DNA of 64,000 bases from Iodobacter arcticus. GTDB taxonomy: Bacteria; Pseudomonadota; Gammaproteobacteria; Burkholderiales; Chitinibacteraceae. Below are positions 14,581 through 23,490 of the stretch, piece by piece. The stretch covers positions 114,758-178,757 of the forward strand of contig NZ_JBHTBQ010000027.1 of assembly GCF_042664895.1 (NCBI RefSeq). The letters are read 5' to 3'. Every line of letters starts with the position of its first letter. Position 1 is the stretch's first letter. The notes below the pieces were generated by a model. The model saw only the letters and a program-made list of their open reading frames with translations. It was not told the DNA's origin and searched no databases. A program made the position numbers and the translations under genes.

Positions 14581-16173
14581 ATGAAGCTCGCTACCACGCC
14601 ATATCAGCAAGTACAGCATCTGATCCATAGTTCGCTAGAAGGCAGCAACACCGCCAAGTTTCCAGTAAAAGGGCAAGGAACGGTATCGGTTCAGCCCAGC
14701 ATCTTCAAAGCATTTGCCATCGAACTAAAAAGCGACAATAGCAACGCCATCCGCCTTGAAATTGAAGCCAGCGGAATCCGGCTACTCTACAACGGTATGG
14801 AAATCGCCAAACAAGCAGCCATAGGGCTCAACCCTAGCGGTGAGATCCAACCCTACTGGCTAAGCTTGGACACCAATAACAAACGAATTCGCTATGGCAA
14901 AGGCGAGATGCTGCGCACGCTCATGCTCTTTGAATACAGCTGGGCACAGACATCAGATAAGCAGCTTAATACCGCAGAGATCAAGAACATTGATGTACAA
15001 AATACCGAGTTAACTAAGCTGCAGCTACTCTCCATTCCTGTAAATCTTGATCCATCCCCATATATTGTTTCTATGGATGCGGTCACGCTGGAGCTACTGG
15101 CTGAAAATAAGATTAGTGTGATCTCGGATCTGCCAGAAGCTTGCCAGCACCTTTATTCAAATGTTGCCGGTGAGGGAATGAGCTTGCGCCCTACTGACTT
15201 CCCTGATTTTCCCGAAGCCATCCAGCGCTCCATCCTGACACCTGGTTGTATTTGCTACAAAAAACTAGCTGAAAAACCGGCCGAATTTGGCTACTTGCGC
15301 GTCACTATCGATACCAATCTGGGGGACTCCCCTGGCCAGCCCTATGTATTAGAAATATGGCCCGCTGGCAATGGCTCGCCTATTCATGATCACGGCGATG
15401 CCTGTGCCGTGATTAAAGTATTGTATGGGCAAATTCAGGTGTCTTGGTTTGCAGCACTCAGCCCCCAAATTTTAACGCCTTGGGGAAAAGTAACCGTCCA
15501 GACAGAAGAAGTCACCTTTCTGACTCCTGATTATTATCAGATTCACCAATTATTTAACCCAAAACCCAAGGGAGATCAATTCTGCGCAACAATCCAGTCT
15601 TATCGCTACGAAGCTGATAACACCCAGCATTATGAATACTTTGATTACATTGAAGATGGGAAAATCAAGCAGTTTGATCCAGATTCAGATTGGACGTATT
15701 TAGACTTTAAAGCGCAAATCCATGAAGAATGGCTGGCACGCTGGCAAGAAGGACCGGCTGGCGAGCAAAGCAGAAACTTTGACGATAAACCCGCTGCCAA
15801 TGCCAAACTCACGCGGCTTAATATCCGTTCAGGCAAGATCATCGATGCAATACAAGCTGTATATGGCACACAAACCATGCCACAACATGGCGGCAATGGC
15901 GGGCAGCTGATCACCATCACTTTTGCCGATGATGAATATATTACCGAGGTATCTGGCCAATATGGCCAATATCAATTTGGCAATGTCACCTGTATTGCGC
16001 AGCTTAAGATTCGCACCAATAAGCGCTTGCTACAAGAAATTGGTAACGCAGAATCCGTGAGCAACTTAAAACCATTCAATTTTACTGTACCGACACAAAA
16101 TGAAATCATTGGCTTTTTTGGCCATAGCAGCGAATACATCAATGGCCTGGGGATTCGCTTCCGCTCACGCTAA
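14581..16173 (+). CDS. Cysteine-dioxygenase-like cupin fused to a jacalin-like lectin domain
   Basis: A 530-residue protein without a signal peptide; AAGAGGTCAAC precedes the ATG. Residues about 20-130 form a beta-rich N-terminal domain ('YWLSLDTNNKRIRYGKGE') that I cannot name with confidence. Residues about 200-350 look like a cysteine dioxygenase cupin: 'EIWPAGNGSPIHDHGD' supplies H269 and H271, and 'YYQIHQLFNP' supplies H322, the expected 3-His iron site. Residues about 405-530 resemble a jacalin-related lectin: 'GGNGGQLITITF' (from G437), 'ITEVSGQYG', 'IAQLKIRTNKR', 'EIIGFFGHSSEYINGLGI'. Thiol oxidation combined with sugar binding is inference. It stands alone, and the fusion is unusual for bacteria. 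Confidence 0.75.
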   Translation: MKLATTPYQQVQHLIHSSLEGSNTAKFPVKGQGTVSVQPSIFKAFAIELKSDNSNAIRLEIEASGIRLLYNGMEIAKQAAIGLNPSGEIQPYWLSLDTNNKRIRYGKGEMLRTLMLFEYSWAQTSDKQLNTAEIKNIDVQNTELTKLQLLSIPVNLDPSPYIVSMDAVTLELLAENKISVISDLPEACQHLYSNVAGEGMSLRPTDFPDFPEAIQRSILTPGCICYKKLAEKPAEFGYLRVTIDTNLGDSPGQPYVLEIWPAGNGSPIHDHGDACAVIKVLYGQIQVSWFAALSPQILTPWGKVTVQTEEVTFLTPDYYQIHQLFNPKPKGDQFCATIQSYRYEADNTQHYEYFDYIEDGKIKQFDPDSDWTYLDFKAQIHEEWLARWQEGPAGEQSRNFDDKPAANAKLTRLNIRSGKIIDAIQAVYGTQTMPQHGGNGGQLITITFADDEYITEVSGQYGQYQFGNVTCIAQLKIRTNKRLLQEIGNAESVSNLKPFNFTVPTQNEIIGFFGHSSEYINGLGIRFRSR

Positions 16174-16376
16174 TAATCTTAACTAAGCGCAGAAGGGGCC
16201 ATTAAAGCAATGACCCCCTTTTCTGTTTGATGAAAATAAATCCAAACCCATCTAACCATTGAGCAGCCGCAAAAAAGTGCAAAGTACACATATATACCAG
16301 CAGCGCTGCCAAAATACTGAATGAGGCCAGCTGTTATAATCCAGCAGATCTGAATCAACTTAGTAGAAACAACATC

Positions 16377-16718
16377 ATGTCTAATATCCCTGCTTGCCCA
16401 CAATGCACCCTAGAAAACACTTACCCGGACGCAGATAACTATATTTGTGCAGACTGTGGTTTTGAGTGGCCTATGCAAGAAGTGGCGAGCGATGACAGCG
16501 ACGATACGATCGTAAAAGATTCTAACGGCACTGTATTGCTTGATGGCGATGCCGTTGTTTTGATTAAAGATTTAAAAGTAAAAGGCACCTCCACCGTGCT
16601 GAAACAAGGCTCTAAAGTAAAAAGCATCCGCTTGGTGTCTGGCGGTGATCATGAAGTAGATTGCCGTATGGATGCGGGCAATTTTATGCTGAAGGCTTGT
16701 TTTTTGAAGAAGGCTTAA
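16377..16718 (+). CDS. yjdM: YjdM/PhnA-family zinc-ribbon protein
   Basis: A 113-residue protein with an N-terminal zinc ribbon ('CPQCTLENTYPDADNYICADCGFEW', quoted here only as two CxxC pairs at about residues 8-11 and 27-30) and the PhnA domain ('DSNGTVLLDGDAVVLIKDLK', 'VKGTSTVLKQG'). The family is often annotated as alkylphosphonate utilisation protein PhnA, but E. coli YjdM is not needed for phosphonate use and its role is unclear. It is a single gene, convergent with the lipoprotein cassette across a shared terminator. Confidence 0.92.
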   Translation: MSNIPACPQCTLENTYPDADNYICADCGFEWPMQEVASDDSDDTIVKDSNGTVLLDGDAVVLIKDLKVKGTSTVLKQGSKVKSIRLVSGGDHEVDCRMDAGNFMLKACFLKKA

Positions 16719-16777
16719 GCCACCGCCAAGTGATAAGCCGCTCATGCCAGTACTAAGTCAGGCTTCTTGAGCAAATC

Positions 16778-16818
16778 AAAAAAATGCCAGCCCACACAAA
16801 GTGGAGCTGGCATTTTTT
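16778..16818. terminator. Bidirectional terminator between yjdM and the lipoprotein cassette
   Basis: AAAAAATGCCAGC pairs with GCTGGCATTTTTT, with an inner CCAC/GTGG extension. A-tract and T-tract flanks suit termination in both directions between two convergent transcripts. Confidence 0.85.
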
Positions 16819-16834
16819 ACGCTGTAATCAAAAA

Positions 16835-17500
16835 TTAATTGATAACATCCTTTTCATAATGAGCAGAGCGTGGGCCATATAAAAGACCACTAGGACGGCC
16901 TGCCGATAGCAGCCTATTGCTCGCAATACCCGCAATCGGATGGCCAGCATCTGTCACACTATTAACAATCTGCTTAATGGCCGCAGTGACCAACACAGCA
17001 ATAATGCCCCCTCCTGAATTACTCGATTCACCACTTGATGCGGATGCAAGCCCTGTCCATAACACCTTGCCGGTTTTCAAATCCACCAGCTTGGCATTTG
17101 CAGTCACTTCAGTCACGCTATCAAGAATCATGTAGGTCGTACCGTACTTGCTAATCGTGATATAGAGCGCAGCATCTGCACCAAAAATCTCTTTTAACTT
17201 ATTCGTTGATACGGCATGAATTTCTGCAGCATTACTCAAACCATTTTGCTTAAAAGTTTCATTGGCTAAAGTAACGGGTAATACATAATAACCAGCCTCT
17301 GCCAATGGATACGATACCTGTGACAACATGCTATACGTTGCATTCACATCGGGTGACTCATTCAGCGGAGGCAAAACCAAAATGGAGCGAGGCCGGCTTT
17401 CTTTCAGTGCCGTATAGTCATATTTCTTTGGCGTAGCGCAGCCTGTAGCCAGCATCAGAGCAGATAGACAAGCAACTAATTTCACAATCTTTAACATCAT
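16835..17500 (-). CDS. DUF799 (GNA1162-like) lipoprotein
   Basis: A 221-residue lipoprotein: the signal peptide ends at 'LMLATGC|ATPKK'. 'SILVLPPLNESPDVNATYSMLSQV' and 'PLAEAGYYVLPVTLANETF' are hallmarks of the DUF799/GNA1162 family, whose Neisseria member is a surface-exposed vaccine candidate with a TolB-like fold. It is last in the order CsgG-like, DUF4810, DUF799, with an 8-base gap to the middle gene, so all three are probably one operon and one envelope assembly. The function of the trio is not established. Two adjacent ATGs are possible starts (17500 or 17497). Confidence 0.88.
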   Translation of the reverse strand: MMLKIVKLVACLSALMLATGCATPKKYDYTALKESRPRSILVLPPLNESPDVNATYSMLSQVSYPLAEAGYYVLPVTLANETFKQNGLSNAAEIHAVSTNKLKEIFGADAALYITISKYGTTYMILDSVTEVTANAKLVDLKTGKVLWTGLASASSGESSNSGGGIIAVLVTAAIKQIVNSVTDAGHPIAGIASNRLLSAGRPSGLLYGPRSAHYEKDVIN

Positions 17501-17507
17501 ATCCCTC

Positions 17508-17864
17508 TTACAGCTTGGTTTTTTTCAGCAAGAAATCCATATAAGTCGCAGACTCAGGAAACAACTCTTTCTCTGTCTGAAACTCTTTCTCAACTCGATC
17601 AAGCTTGCCAATACTGGAATACAACAAGCCCAGATGCGCATGATATCCAGGCGGCGGCCGATTGCCTTTGGCATGGATTTTTTGCAGATCGGCTTCAAGA
17701 ATGCTGATCTGAGCCTCCGGCCCTTGGCCTTTTAAATACTCATACACCTGTGGCTGGTAGCCTTCCCACTGATACAGAGTCTTAGCTGGCGTACTGCAAG
17801 CGGCAAGCAAAAGACCCGCCAAAAGAGCGCAAGCACGCTGTTTTATAAATTTATTCTTCATCAT
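17508..17864 (-). CDS. DUF4810 lipoprotein
   Basis: A 118-residue lipoprotein from the ATG at 17864; a TTG 12 bases earlier is less likely. The lipobox is 'LLLAAC|STPAK'. 'TLYQWEGYQPQVYEYLK' and 'RPPPGYHAHLGLLYSSIGKLD' are typical of DUF4810, a TPR-like helical family almost always found between a CsgG-like and a DUF799 gene. The TPR-like part may bridge the two partners at the inner face of the outer membrane, which is inference from context. Confidence 0.87.
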   Translation of the reverse strand: MMKNKFIKQRACALLAGLLLAACSTPAKTLYQWEGYQPQVYEYLKGQGPEAQISILEADLQKIHAKGNRPPPGYHAHLGLLYSSIGKLDRVEKEFQTEKELFPESATYMDFLLKKTKL

Positions 17865-17876
17865 TGTGCCAATCAA

Positions 17877-18554
17877 TTATTTATTAGGAGTCCAAGTGCC
17901 GCTATCCATCGCCTGTACTAAGTGATTGACCGCTTCGCGCACAGCCAGATCCAGCACCTTGCCATTTAGCGTCGAATCGTAGCTAGCCGTGCCACCAAAC
18001 CCAATAATCTCTCGATTAGATAAGCTGTATTCACCTGCCCCTTGGCTCGAAAAAACCACTTCAGACGTTGTAACGTTAACGATATTTAAGCTAACTTTGG
18101 CATAAGCAACCTGTGATTTACCACGGCCCAGCAAACCAAATAACTGCTGATCACCGACATCCTTACGGCCAAACTCGGTAACATCACCGGTAATCACATA
18201 ATCAGCCCCTTTTAAGCTTTGAGCTTGCTTCTTTAGAGCTGATTCCTGCTTCATTTCTTCCAGATTATCGCGATCTAAAACATTAAATCGATTTGTCTGC
18301 TGTAAATGGCTGATTAAAATCGTTTTGGTCTGGCTGCCCATCCGATCTACACCATCAGAAAAAATACCGCGCATATAGCTAGATCGGTTTTCGAATTTAC
18401 CCACCGAAACAGGTGTGCGCACGCCTGCATAAGGCCTTGCGGCGCTTTCCACCTTTGCAACAGACAAAGAATGTGAGCTTTCCGTAGCACATCCAGCCAA
18501 AGAGGATAGCAACACAACAGCCGTAAGCTTAGAAAAAACTATATGTAGCTTCAT
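17877..18554 (-). CDS. CsgG/HfaB-family lipoprotein
   Basis: A 225-residue lipoprotein with lipobox 'LSSLAGC|ATES'. 'TPVSVGKFENRSSYMRG', 'LISHLQQTNRFNVLDRDNLEEM' and 'GADYVITGDVTEFGRK' are CsgG-family motifs. CsgG itself is a nonameric curli secretion pore of about 260 residues; this shorter form lacks other curli genes nearby, so a curli role is unlikely. It is the first gene of the CsgG-DUF4810-DUF799 operon. A TTGACT about 40 bases before the ATG could be part of its promoter. Confidence 0.88.
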   Translation of the reverse strand: MKLHIVFSKLTAVVLLSSLAGCATESSHSLSVAKVESAARPYAGVRTPVSVGKFENRSSYMRGIFSDGVDRMGSQTKTILISHLQQTNRFNVLDRDNLEEMKQESALKKQAQSLKGADYVITGDVTEFGRKDVGDQQLFGLLGRGKSQVAYAKVSLNIVNVTTSEVVFSSQGAGEYSLSNREIIGFGGTASYDSTLNGKVLDLAVREAVNHLVQAMDSGTWTPNK

Positions 18555-18984
18555 TGTTATTCCTAATTACCAAAGTAGTAATAAAGTCAAACATCATACT
18601 TTTGGAAGCAAGCAGAGTAAATAAGAATTGAGAAATACATAAATAGTTTTTTAATCGCTAAACGTTAATTGCACTTTTTAACGCATAACAGGGGATATCA
18701 GATAGGGAATGAGAACACAGCGTTAAAATAACAAATAAGCAAGGGGATCTTAAGGCAGGAAAATAGCGAGAATTCGTCTAATCTTTGTGTCAAATAGATT
18801 GATATCAGAAAATAGAAGCGGCTTAGTCATTACGCTCTAAAAACACATAAAAAAATACACAGATGAGTTAAAACCACTTCACCATTTACTTCTTTAAAGA
18901 TTAATTAGAGTAGAATATTTGCCACTCGCCATACATTCAGACTTTGGTTAATGCGTGGGCACAACAACGTGCCCACCCTACATT
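18555..18984. other. A/T-rich intergenic region between the lipoprotein operon and argJ
   Basis: I see no credible gene in this 430-base gap. It holds the upstream region of the CsgG-like gene and, at its far end, a GTGGGCAC/GTGCCCAC hairpin (18955-18976) next to the argJ stop. Confidence 0.5.
18955..18976. repeat. GTGGGCAC hairpin repeat after argJ
   Basis: GTGGGCAC and GTGCCCAC are separated by a 6-base loop, 9 bases beyond the argJ stop on the minus strand. It is the same element as at 172-193. It has no T-tract, so Rho-independent termination is doubtful. Confidence 0.5.
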
Positions 18985-20214
18985 TTAGCTACGATAATCC
19001 GCATTAATTTTTACGTAGTCGTAAGAGAAATCGCAAGTCCAGATGGTGGCAGACTCCAGCCCACGGTTTAGTTTTACAGTAATGCTGATTTCGGATTGCT
19101 TCAGCACGCGCTGGCCATCTTCTTCCTTATAGCCAGCATAGCGGCCACCGTCTTTGGCGACCAACACGTCATCCAGCCACACCTCCAGCTTATCCACATC
19201 CAGATTTTCAACTTGCGAATAACCGATCGCGCACAAAATACGGCCCAGATTAGGATCAGAAGCAAAGAATGCTGTTTTCACCAAAGGCGATCTGCCAATG
19301 GCGTAGCCAACGGCCTTGCATTCAGCCCTAGTGGTGCCGCCTTCTACATTAATGGTGATGAACTTGGTTGCGCCTTCGCCATCGCGAATGATCGCTTTAG
19401 CCAGTGTTTGGCTGATTTCCAATACCGCATCGCGCAGCGTTATAAAATCTGCGCTGCGGGTGTCTGCCACTTCGGCGTTACCCGCTTGCCCTGTAGCCAT
19501 CAAAATAAAACTGTCGTTGGTGCTGGTGTCACCATCCACCGTGATCGAGTTAAACGAGCGATCCGCCGACCAGCTGACTAATTCTTGCAACACGGCCTGC
19601 GATACGGCGGCGTCGGTGGCCAGATAGCCCAACATGGTCGCCATATTCGGGTGAATCATGCCCGCGCCCTTGCTAATCCCAGTCAGAGTCACGGTTTTGC
19701 CATCCAGCACAATTTTCTTGCTCGCGGCTTTAGGCGCCACATCGGTAGTCATGATGGCATTGGCGGCCTCAAACCAATTCGCTGGTTTTAGATCGCTAAT
19801 GGCCGCATCCAGTGCCCCAATGATTTTAGCGGCCGGTAGTGGCTCTAAAATTACGCCGGTGGAAAACGGCAGCACTTGCGCCGGGCTGATATCCAAGCGC
19901 TCAGCCAGTGCAAAGCAGATTTCTTTAGCGCGCTCATAGCCATCCAAACCCGTGCCCGCATTGGCATTGCCGGTATTCACCACAAGGGCACGAATCTCGC
20001 CCGTGTCGGCGAGATGGCTGCGGCAAATACGCACCGGTGCGGCGCAAAATTTATTCAGTGTAAACACCCCAGCAGCGCGACTGCCCTTGGCTAATCGCAT
20101 CACCAGCACATCTTTACGGCCAACCGTTTTAACGCCTGCCGAGGCAATACCGAGTTCTACTCCGGCAACAGGATAAAGCTGGCTAGGATCGAGTGTAGGC
20201 AGATTAACGGGCAT
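18985..20214 (-). CDS. argJ: Glutamate N-acetyltransferase / amino-acid acetyltransferase
   Basis: A 409-residue ornithine acetyltransferase. I choose the ATG at 20214, preceded by GGAGA, over a TTG eight codons earlier. ArgJ recycles acetyl from N-acetylornithine to glutamate in arginine synthesis and in many bacteria also makes N-acetylglutamate from acetyl-CoA. The autocleavage and catalytic threonine lies in 'KGAGMIHPNMATML'. 'VNTGNANAGTG', 'STGVILEPLP' and 'SITVDGDTSTND' are further conserved motifs. It is transcribed alone. Confidence 0.96.
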   Translation of the reverse strand: MPVNLPTLDPSQLYPVAGVELGIASAGVKTVGRKDVLVMRLAKGSRAAGVFTLNKFCAAPVRICRSHLADTGEIRALVVNTGNANAGTGLDGYERAKEICFALAERLDISPAQVLPFSTGVILEPLPAAKIIGALDAAISDLKPANWFEAANAIMTTDVAPKAASKKIVLDGKTVTLTGISKGAGMIHPNMATMLGYLATDAAVSQAVLQELVSWSADRSFNSITVDGDTSTNDSFILMATGQAGNAEVADTRSADFITLRDAVLEISQTLAKAIIRDGEGATKFITINVEGGTTRAECKAVGYAIGRSPLVKTAFFASDPNLGRILCAIGYSQVENLDVDKLEVWLDDVLVAKDGGRYAGYKEEDGQRVLKQSEISITVKLNRGLESATIWTCDFSYDYVKINADYRS

Positions 20215-20530
20215 GGCTGAAGTCTCCGTGAAGGGCAAAAAGGATTATTGTAAAACACCTCTGCATCGTTGCAGGGGCAAATATTGAGCGGACACTCAAA
20301 GCAAGTAAATAGGCCTTGTTTTAAAAGCATATTTTCGAATCTTGACAAAGCAGCAGAACATGATTTTATGACCGAATTATTTTTATAAGGGTTTATCCCT
20401 GTAATAGAACTGAGATGATGGTGATAAATTGCATTGCGCATATCTCTAAATCATGCGTTTAAAATGCACTGCCTTGTTTTAAAGACCGCATAAGACGGTC
20501 ATTCTAAATCATGCCCCTGAGGAGATAACA
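20215..20530. other. Intergenic region between argJ and the degV gene
   Basis: No gene is supported. TCTAAATCATGC occurs twice in direct orientation (20445-20456 and 20502-20513) and a GACCG/CGGTC dyad lies at about 20484-20500, all upstream of the DegV start. These could be regulatory but are short. Confidence 0.35.
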
Positions 20531-21475
20531 ATGCGTATTGGCTTAGTCACGGACTCCTGCTGCGATTTACCTCGCGATTTTTTAGATCAGCACCAGATTG
20601 TTATTTTGCCAATTACCATTCATGGCAATGACAGCACTTTTATTGACAACCGTGACCCCGCTGCTACACGCGATTTTTATCGCCGCCAAGCTGCGGCAGG
20701 TGTTGCTGATTTTGAATCAGAGCCCTTATCCGCCGAGCAAATCCGCGAGTTATTTTTATCACGTCTTGTTTTAGAATTTGATTCCGTATTTTGCTTAACG
20801 GTAATGCAATCCCGCAGCCAAATTTTTAATCATTGCAGCCAGGCAGCCAGAACCGTTCTCACCGAATACCGGCCTATTCGGGAACAAGCCCATATCACCA
20901 AGCCTTTTTCATTACGGGTATTTGATAGCGCCAATATTTTTGCCGGCCAAGGCTTAGTAGTGGCAGAAGTGGCCCGTTTAATTAGCCTGCAAGCACCCTG
21001 CTCAGAAATAGCCAAGCATATAGAGCGATTAACACAAACCGCACAAGGTTTTTTAATGCCTGCCGATTTAGGCCAATTACGCCATCAGGCACGGCGTAAA
21101 GGCGATAAAAGTGTGGGCTTTTTATCCTATGCACTGGGCAGCGCATTAGATATTAAACCCGTTGTGCGCGCCTATCGCGGCGAAACAACACCGGTTGCAC
21201 GCATTCATGGCTTTAATGCGGGTGTAGAAAAGCTATTTTCTTTAGCCCAAGCTCATCTTGAACGCGGCCTGATTGCACCCACCATTTGCGTAAGCTACGG
21301 CGGCGATCCTGCTGTAGTCACCGATATGCCTGCCTATCAAAAATTAAAACACGCCTGCAAACAATACGCCGTGCAATTGCTGCTTTGCGAAATGAGCACC
21401 ACCGCCGGGGTTAATATTGGCTCTGGCGGAATGGCCATTGCCTTTGCATCTGAGATTGAGGCGGTGCTGGATTAA
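20531..21475 (+). CDS. DegV-family fatty-acid-binding protein
   Basis: A 314-residue DegV protein with GAGGAGATAAC just before the ATG. 'RIGLVTDSCCDLPRDF' gives the D-S-x-x-D-L signature, and the C-terminal 'HGFNAGVEKLFSLA' and 'GPAAIA'-like loop ('STTAGVNIGSGGMAIAF') also fit. Family members bind a fatty acid between two Rossmann-like domains. In Gram-positives the related FakB proteins present fatty acids to FakA kinase; no FakA is visible here. The protein is cytosolic. Its role in Proteobacteria is unclear. Confidence 0.9.
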   Translation: MRIGLVTDSCCDLPRDFLDQHQIVILPITIHGNDSTFIDNRDPAATRDFYRRQAAAGVADFESEPLSAEQIRELFLSRLVLEFDSVFCLTVMQSRSQIFNHCSQAARTVLTEYRPIREQAHITKPFSLRVFDSANIFAGQGLVVAEVARLISLQAPCSEIAKHIERLTQTAQGFLMPADLGQLRHQARRKGDKSVGFLSYALGSALDIKPVVRAYRGETTPVARIHGFNAGVEKLFSLAQAHLERGLIAPTICVSYGGDPAVVTDMPAYQKLKHACKQYAVQLLLCEMSTTAGVNIGSGGMAIAFASEIEAVLD

Positions 21476-21551
21476 GCAGTGCAAAGGAGAAGGCGAGTAC
21501 AGGGCATGCAAGTCCTTGCGCGCCCTAATAAGTACCGGCTCGCCCTCATAA

Positions 21552-21812
21552 TTACTTCCGCTCAAAATACAATTTCATTCCCAATACCGCCCCAGCGAGG
21601 GCAAGCGTAATGGCGTTGGCAATAATCAGCGGTAGCTCTTTGGTAAATACGCCATAAACCAGCCAGAGCAGCACCCCCATTACAAACACCAGATACATAC
21701 CCAGCGAAATATCTTTTGCAGAGCGGGTAGACCACACCTGCCACACTTGCGGAATAAATGCCGCAGTAGTGCAAGCTCCAGCAGCAAAGCCCAGTAAATT
21801 CAAAGTGCTCAT
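21552..21812 (-). CDS. SemiSWEET sugar transporter
   Basis: An 86-residue protein with three membrane helices and the PQ motif ('AAFIPQVWQVWSTRSAKDIS'), the exact layout of bacterial SemiSWEETs, which dimerise to form a sugar uniporter. Its ATG overlaps the stop of the upstream HAD phosphatase by four bases (ATGA), so the two are translationally coupled. The coupling suggests import or export of a sugar whose phosphate form is handled by the phosphatase, which is inference. Confidence 0.9.
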   Translation of the reverse strand: MSTLNLLGFAAGACTTAAFIPQVWQVWSTRSAKDISLGMYLVFVMGVLLWLVYGVFTKELPLIIANAITLALAGAVLGMKLYFERK

Positions 21813-22462
21813 TTTGGAAGACTCAAGAATAAAGACCCATTATCCACCGCCACCGTTACACCCTGCCAATCTGGCAACACCGCCAAGACATCTGGATGCA
21901 ATTTATGTGCTCCGCCAATCTGCACCACGGCGCAGCCTGCAGCCAAGGCACTGGCTACGCCTGCGGGTGCATCTTCAAAAGCAATGCAATCGCTCGGTGC
22001 AAAATTTAATCGGCTAGCCGCCAAAAGATAGGCTTGAGGGTCTGGCTTACCTGCGCTGACGTCTTCTGCACACACAATATGTGGAGGCACGGGCAGCTGG
22101 CAATAGCCCAATCGATTACTGGCCAGCGCTAAGCCCGCCGAAGTGGCCACCGTCCAGCAAGCCTCGGGCAAGGCGGCAAGTAGTTTGGCGGCTCCGGGGA
22201 TTTCTATAATCCCTTCGCAATCACCCGACTGGTATTGATCAACCCAGCGCCCTTCTTGAGCGGCATCCAGATGGGGAGCAACACAGCGGATCGTGTCTTC
22301 TGAACGCACGCCCTGCTGAATCGCCATCACCTGATTTAAATCCACACCCTGCTTCTGACACCAAGCAGACCAGACCTCTTCTACCTTGCTTGATGAATCA
22401 ACCAGTGTGCCATCCATATCAAATATAAAAGCGCGCGCCATTAAGACCATCGTATTGCTCAT
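21809..22462 (-). CDS. HAD-superfamily sugar-phosphatase-like hydrolase
   Basis: A 217-residue HAD subfamily IA enzyme. AAAGGAG precedes the ATG at 22462. Motif I is 'FDMDGTLVDS', motif II 'VATSAG', and motifs III/IV 'GKPDPQAYLLAASRL' and 'CIAFEDAPAGVASALAAG'. This pattern is like YfbT/YniC-type small-sugar phosphatases or beta-phosphoglucomutases. It is the first gene of a two-gene unit with the SemiSWEET transporter and is divergent from an AraC-family regulator 107 bases away, which may control it. Confidence 0.88.
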   Translation of the reverse strand: MSNTMVLMARAFIFDMDGTLVDSSSKVEEVWSAWCQKQGVDLNQVMAIQQGVRSEDTIRCVAPHLDAAQEGRWVDQYQSGDCEGIIEIPGAAKLLAALPEACWTVATSAGLALASNRLGYCQLPVPPHIVCAEDVSAGKPDPQAYLLAASRLNFAPSDCIAFEDAPAGVASALAAGCAVVQIGGAHKLHPDVLAVLPDWQGVTVAVDNGSLFLSLPK

Positions 22463-22569
22463 GCAAATCTCCTTTGAATGCGCAAATTCTGCCCTATATT
22501 TTTTGCTTAAAGTTCCAGAGCCAGATCTATTTCTTCTACAATCAGCTCATTCCATATTCGAGCAGCAAG

Positions 22570-23421
22570 ATGTTAATCAGAGAATGGGTGAGAAGCACTC
22601 AGGGGCAAGGCTGGCAGTATCATTACACCAAAGATCAGATATGCCCATTTCAGTGGCATTACCACCCAGAGTTCGAGCTCACCTTCACCCAGCACGCCTA
22701 CGGCACACGCTATATCGGCAGCGATGCCAGCCCATTTACCGAGTTAGATTTAGCCCTCGTTGCTCCTAACCAAGCACATACCTGGTCCTCAGCAGCGGAA
22801 GGCGGCTCAAAAGAAGTGCAAGTGGCTTACTTTACGCTTGGCTGGTTACAAACCTTAGCCAAGCAAGGCGCACCCGAGCTATTGCCGCTTTGCCAATGGT
22901 TGGGTCAAATCCGTATGGGAGTGATTTTTAGCCAGACCATCTGCGCCGAACTTGCACCGCGTTTTACTCAACTGCACGAGCTACGTGGCCTAGCACGGCT
23001 AACTTGCCTGCTAGAGATTTTATCCCACTTACAACAAGACCCAGAACAGCGGCTTTTGCAAGGTGAGCCACTGCGTGATGTGCAAGACCGGCGCTTAAAT
23101 GCCGCGCTTGGCTATTTACAAGCTCATTTTGCCCAGCAAGTAACACTTAACGATTTAGCCATTGCCGCCAAAGCCAGCACCACCACCATCAAACGTCTGT
23201 TTGCTGAGCAAATGAAAACCAGCTTTAGCGCCCTGCTGGCTCAAATACGCATCAGCCACGCCTGCCAGCTTTTGCTCAGCAGCGAGCAATCTATTCCTGC
23301 TTTAGCCCAAGACAGTGGCTTTCCCAGCCTTAGCCAGTTTTATCGTAAGTTTAGCGAGCTAAAAGGCAACTCACCCGCTAGCTACCGTAAACAATACCGC
23401 CTGCCAAAGTCTCATATCTAA
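22570..23421 (+). CDS. AraC-family transcriptional regulator
   Basis: A 283-residue regulator starting at 'MLIREWVRS' (ATG 22570); readings further upstream look non-coding. The N-terminal cupin-like sensor ('ICPFQWHYHPEFELTFTQH', 'LALVAPNQAHTW') contains the conserved H-x-H-x-E-x-E pattern of sugar- or metabolite-sensing AraC proteins. The C-terminal two helix-turn-helix motifs are at about 185-280 ('LNDLAIAAKASTTTIKRLF', 'IPALAQDSGFPSLSQFYRKF'). It is divergent from the phosphatase-SemiSWEET unit, which makes that unit a likely target. Confidence 0.92.
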   Translation: MLIREWVRSTQGQGWQYHYTKDQICPFQWHYHPEFELTFTQHAYGTRYIGSDASPFTELDLALVAPNQAHTWSSAAEGGSKEVQVAYFTLGWLQTLAKQGAPELLPLCQWLGQIRMGVIFSQTICAELAPRFTQLHELRGLARLTCLLEILSHLQQDPEQRLLQGEPLRDVQDRRLNAALGYLQAHFAQQVTLNDLAIAAKASTTTIKRLFAEQMKTSFSALLAQIRISHACQLLLSSEQSIPALAQDSGFPSLSQFYRKFSELKGNSPASYRKQYRLPKSHI

Positions 23422-23490
23422 CTTGCAAAAAACCATCACAGCACTTACATTTTTGCCTAAACTCAATCCTTCCACATAAAAAGACAACCC

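Noticed and set aside
17877..18554. A curli secretion pore
   Set aside because: CsgG family, but no csgA, B, E or F, and the neighbours are DUF4810 and DUF799.
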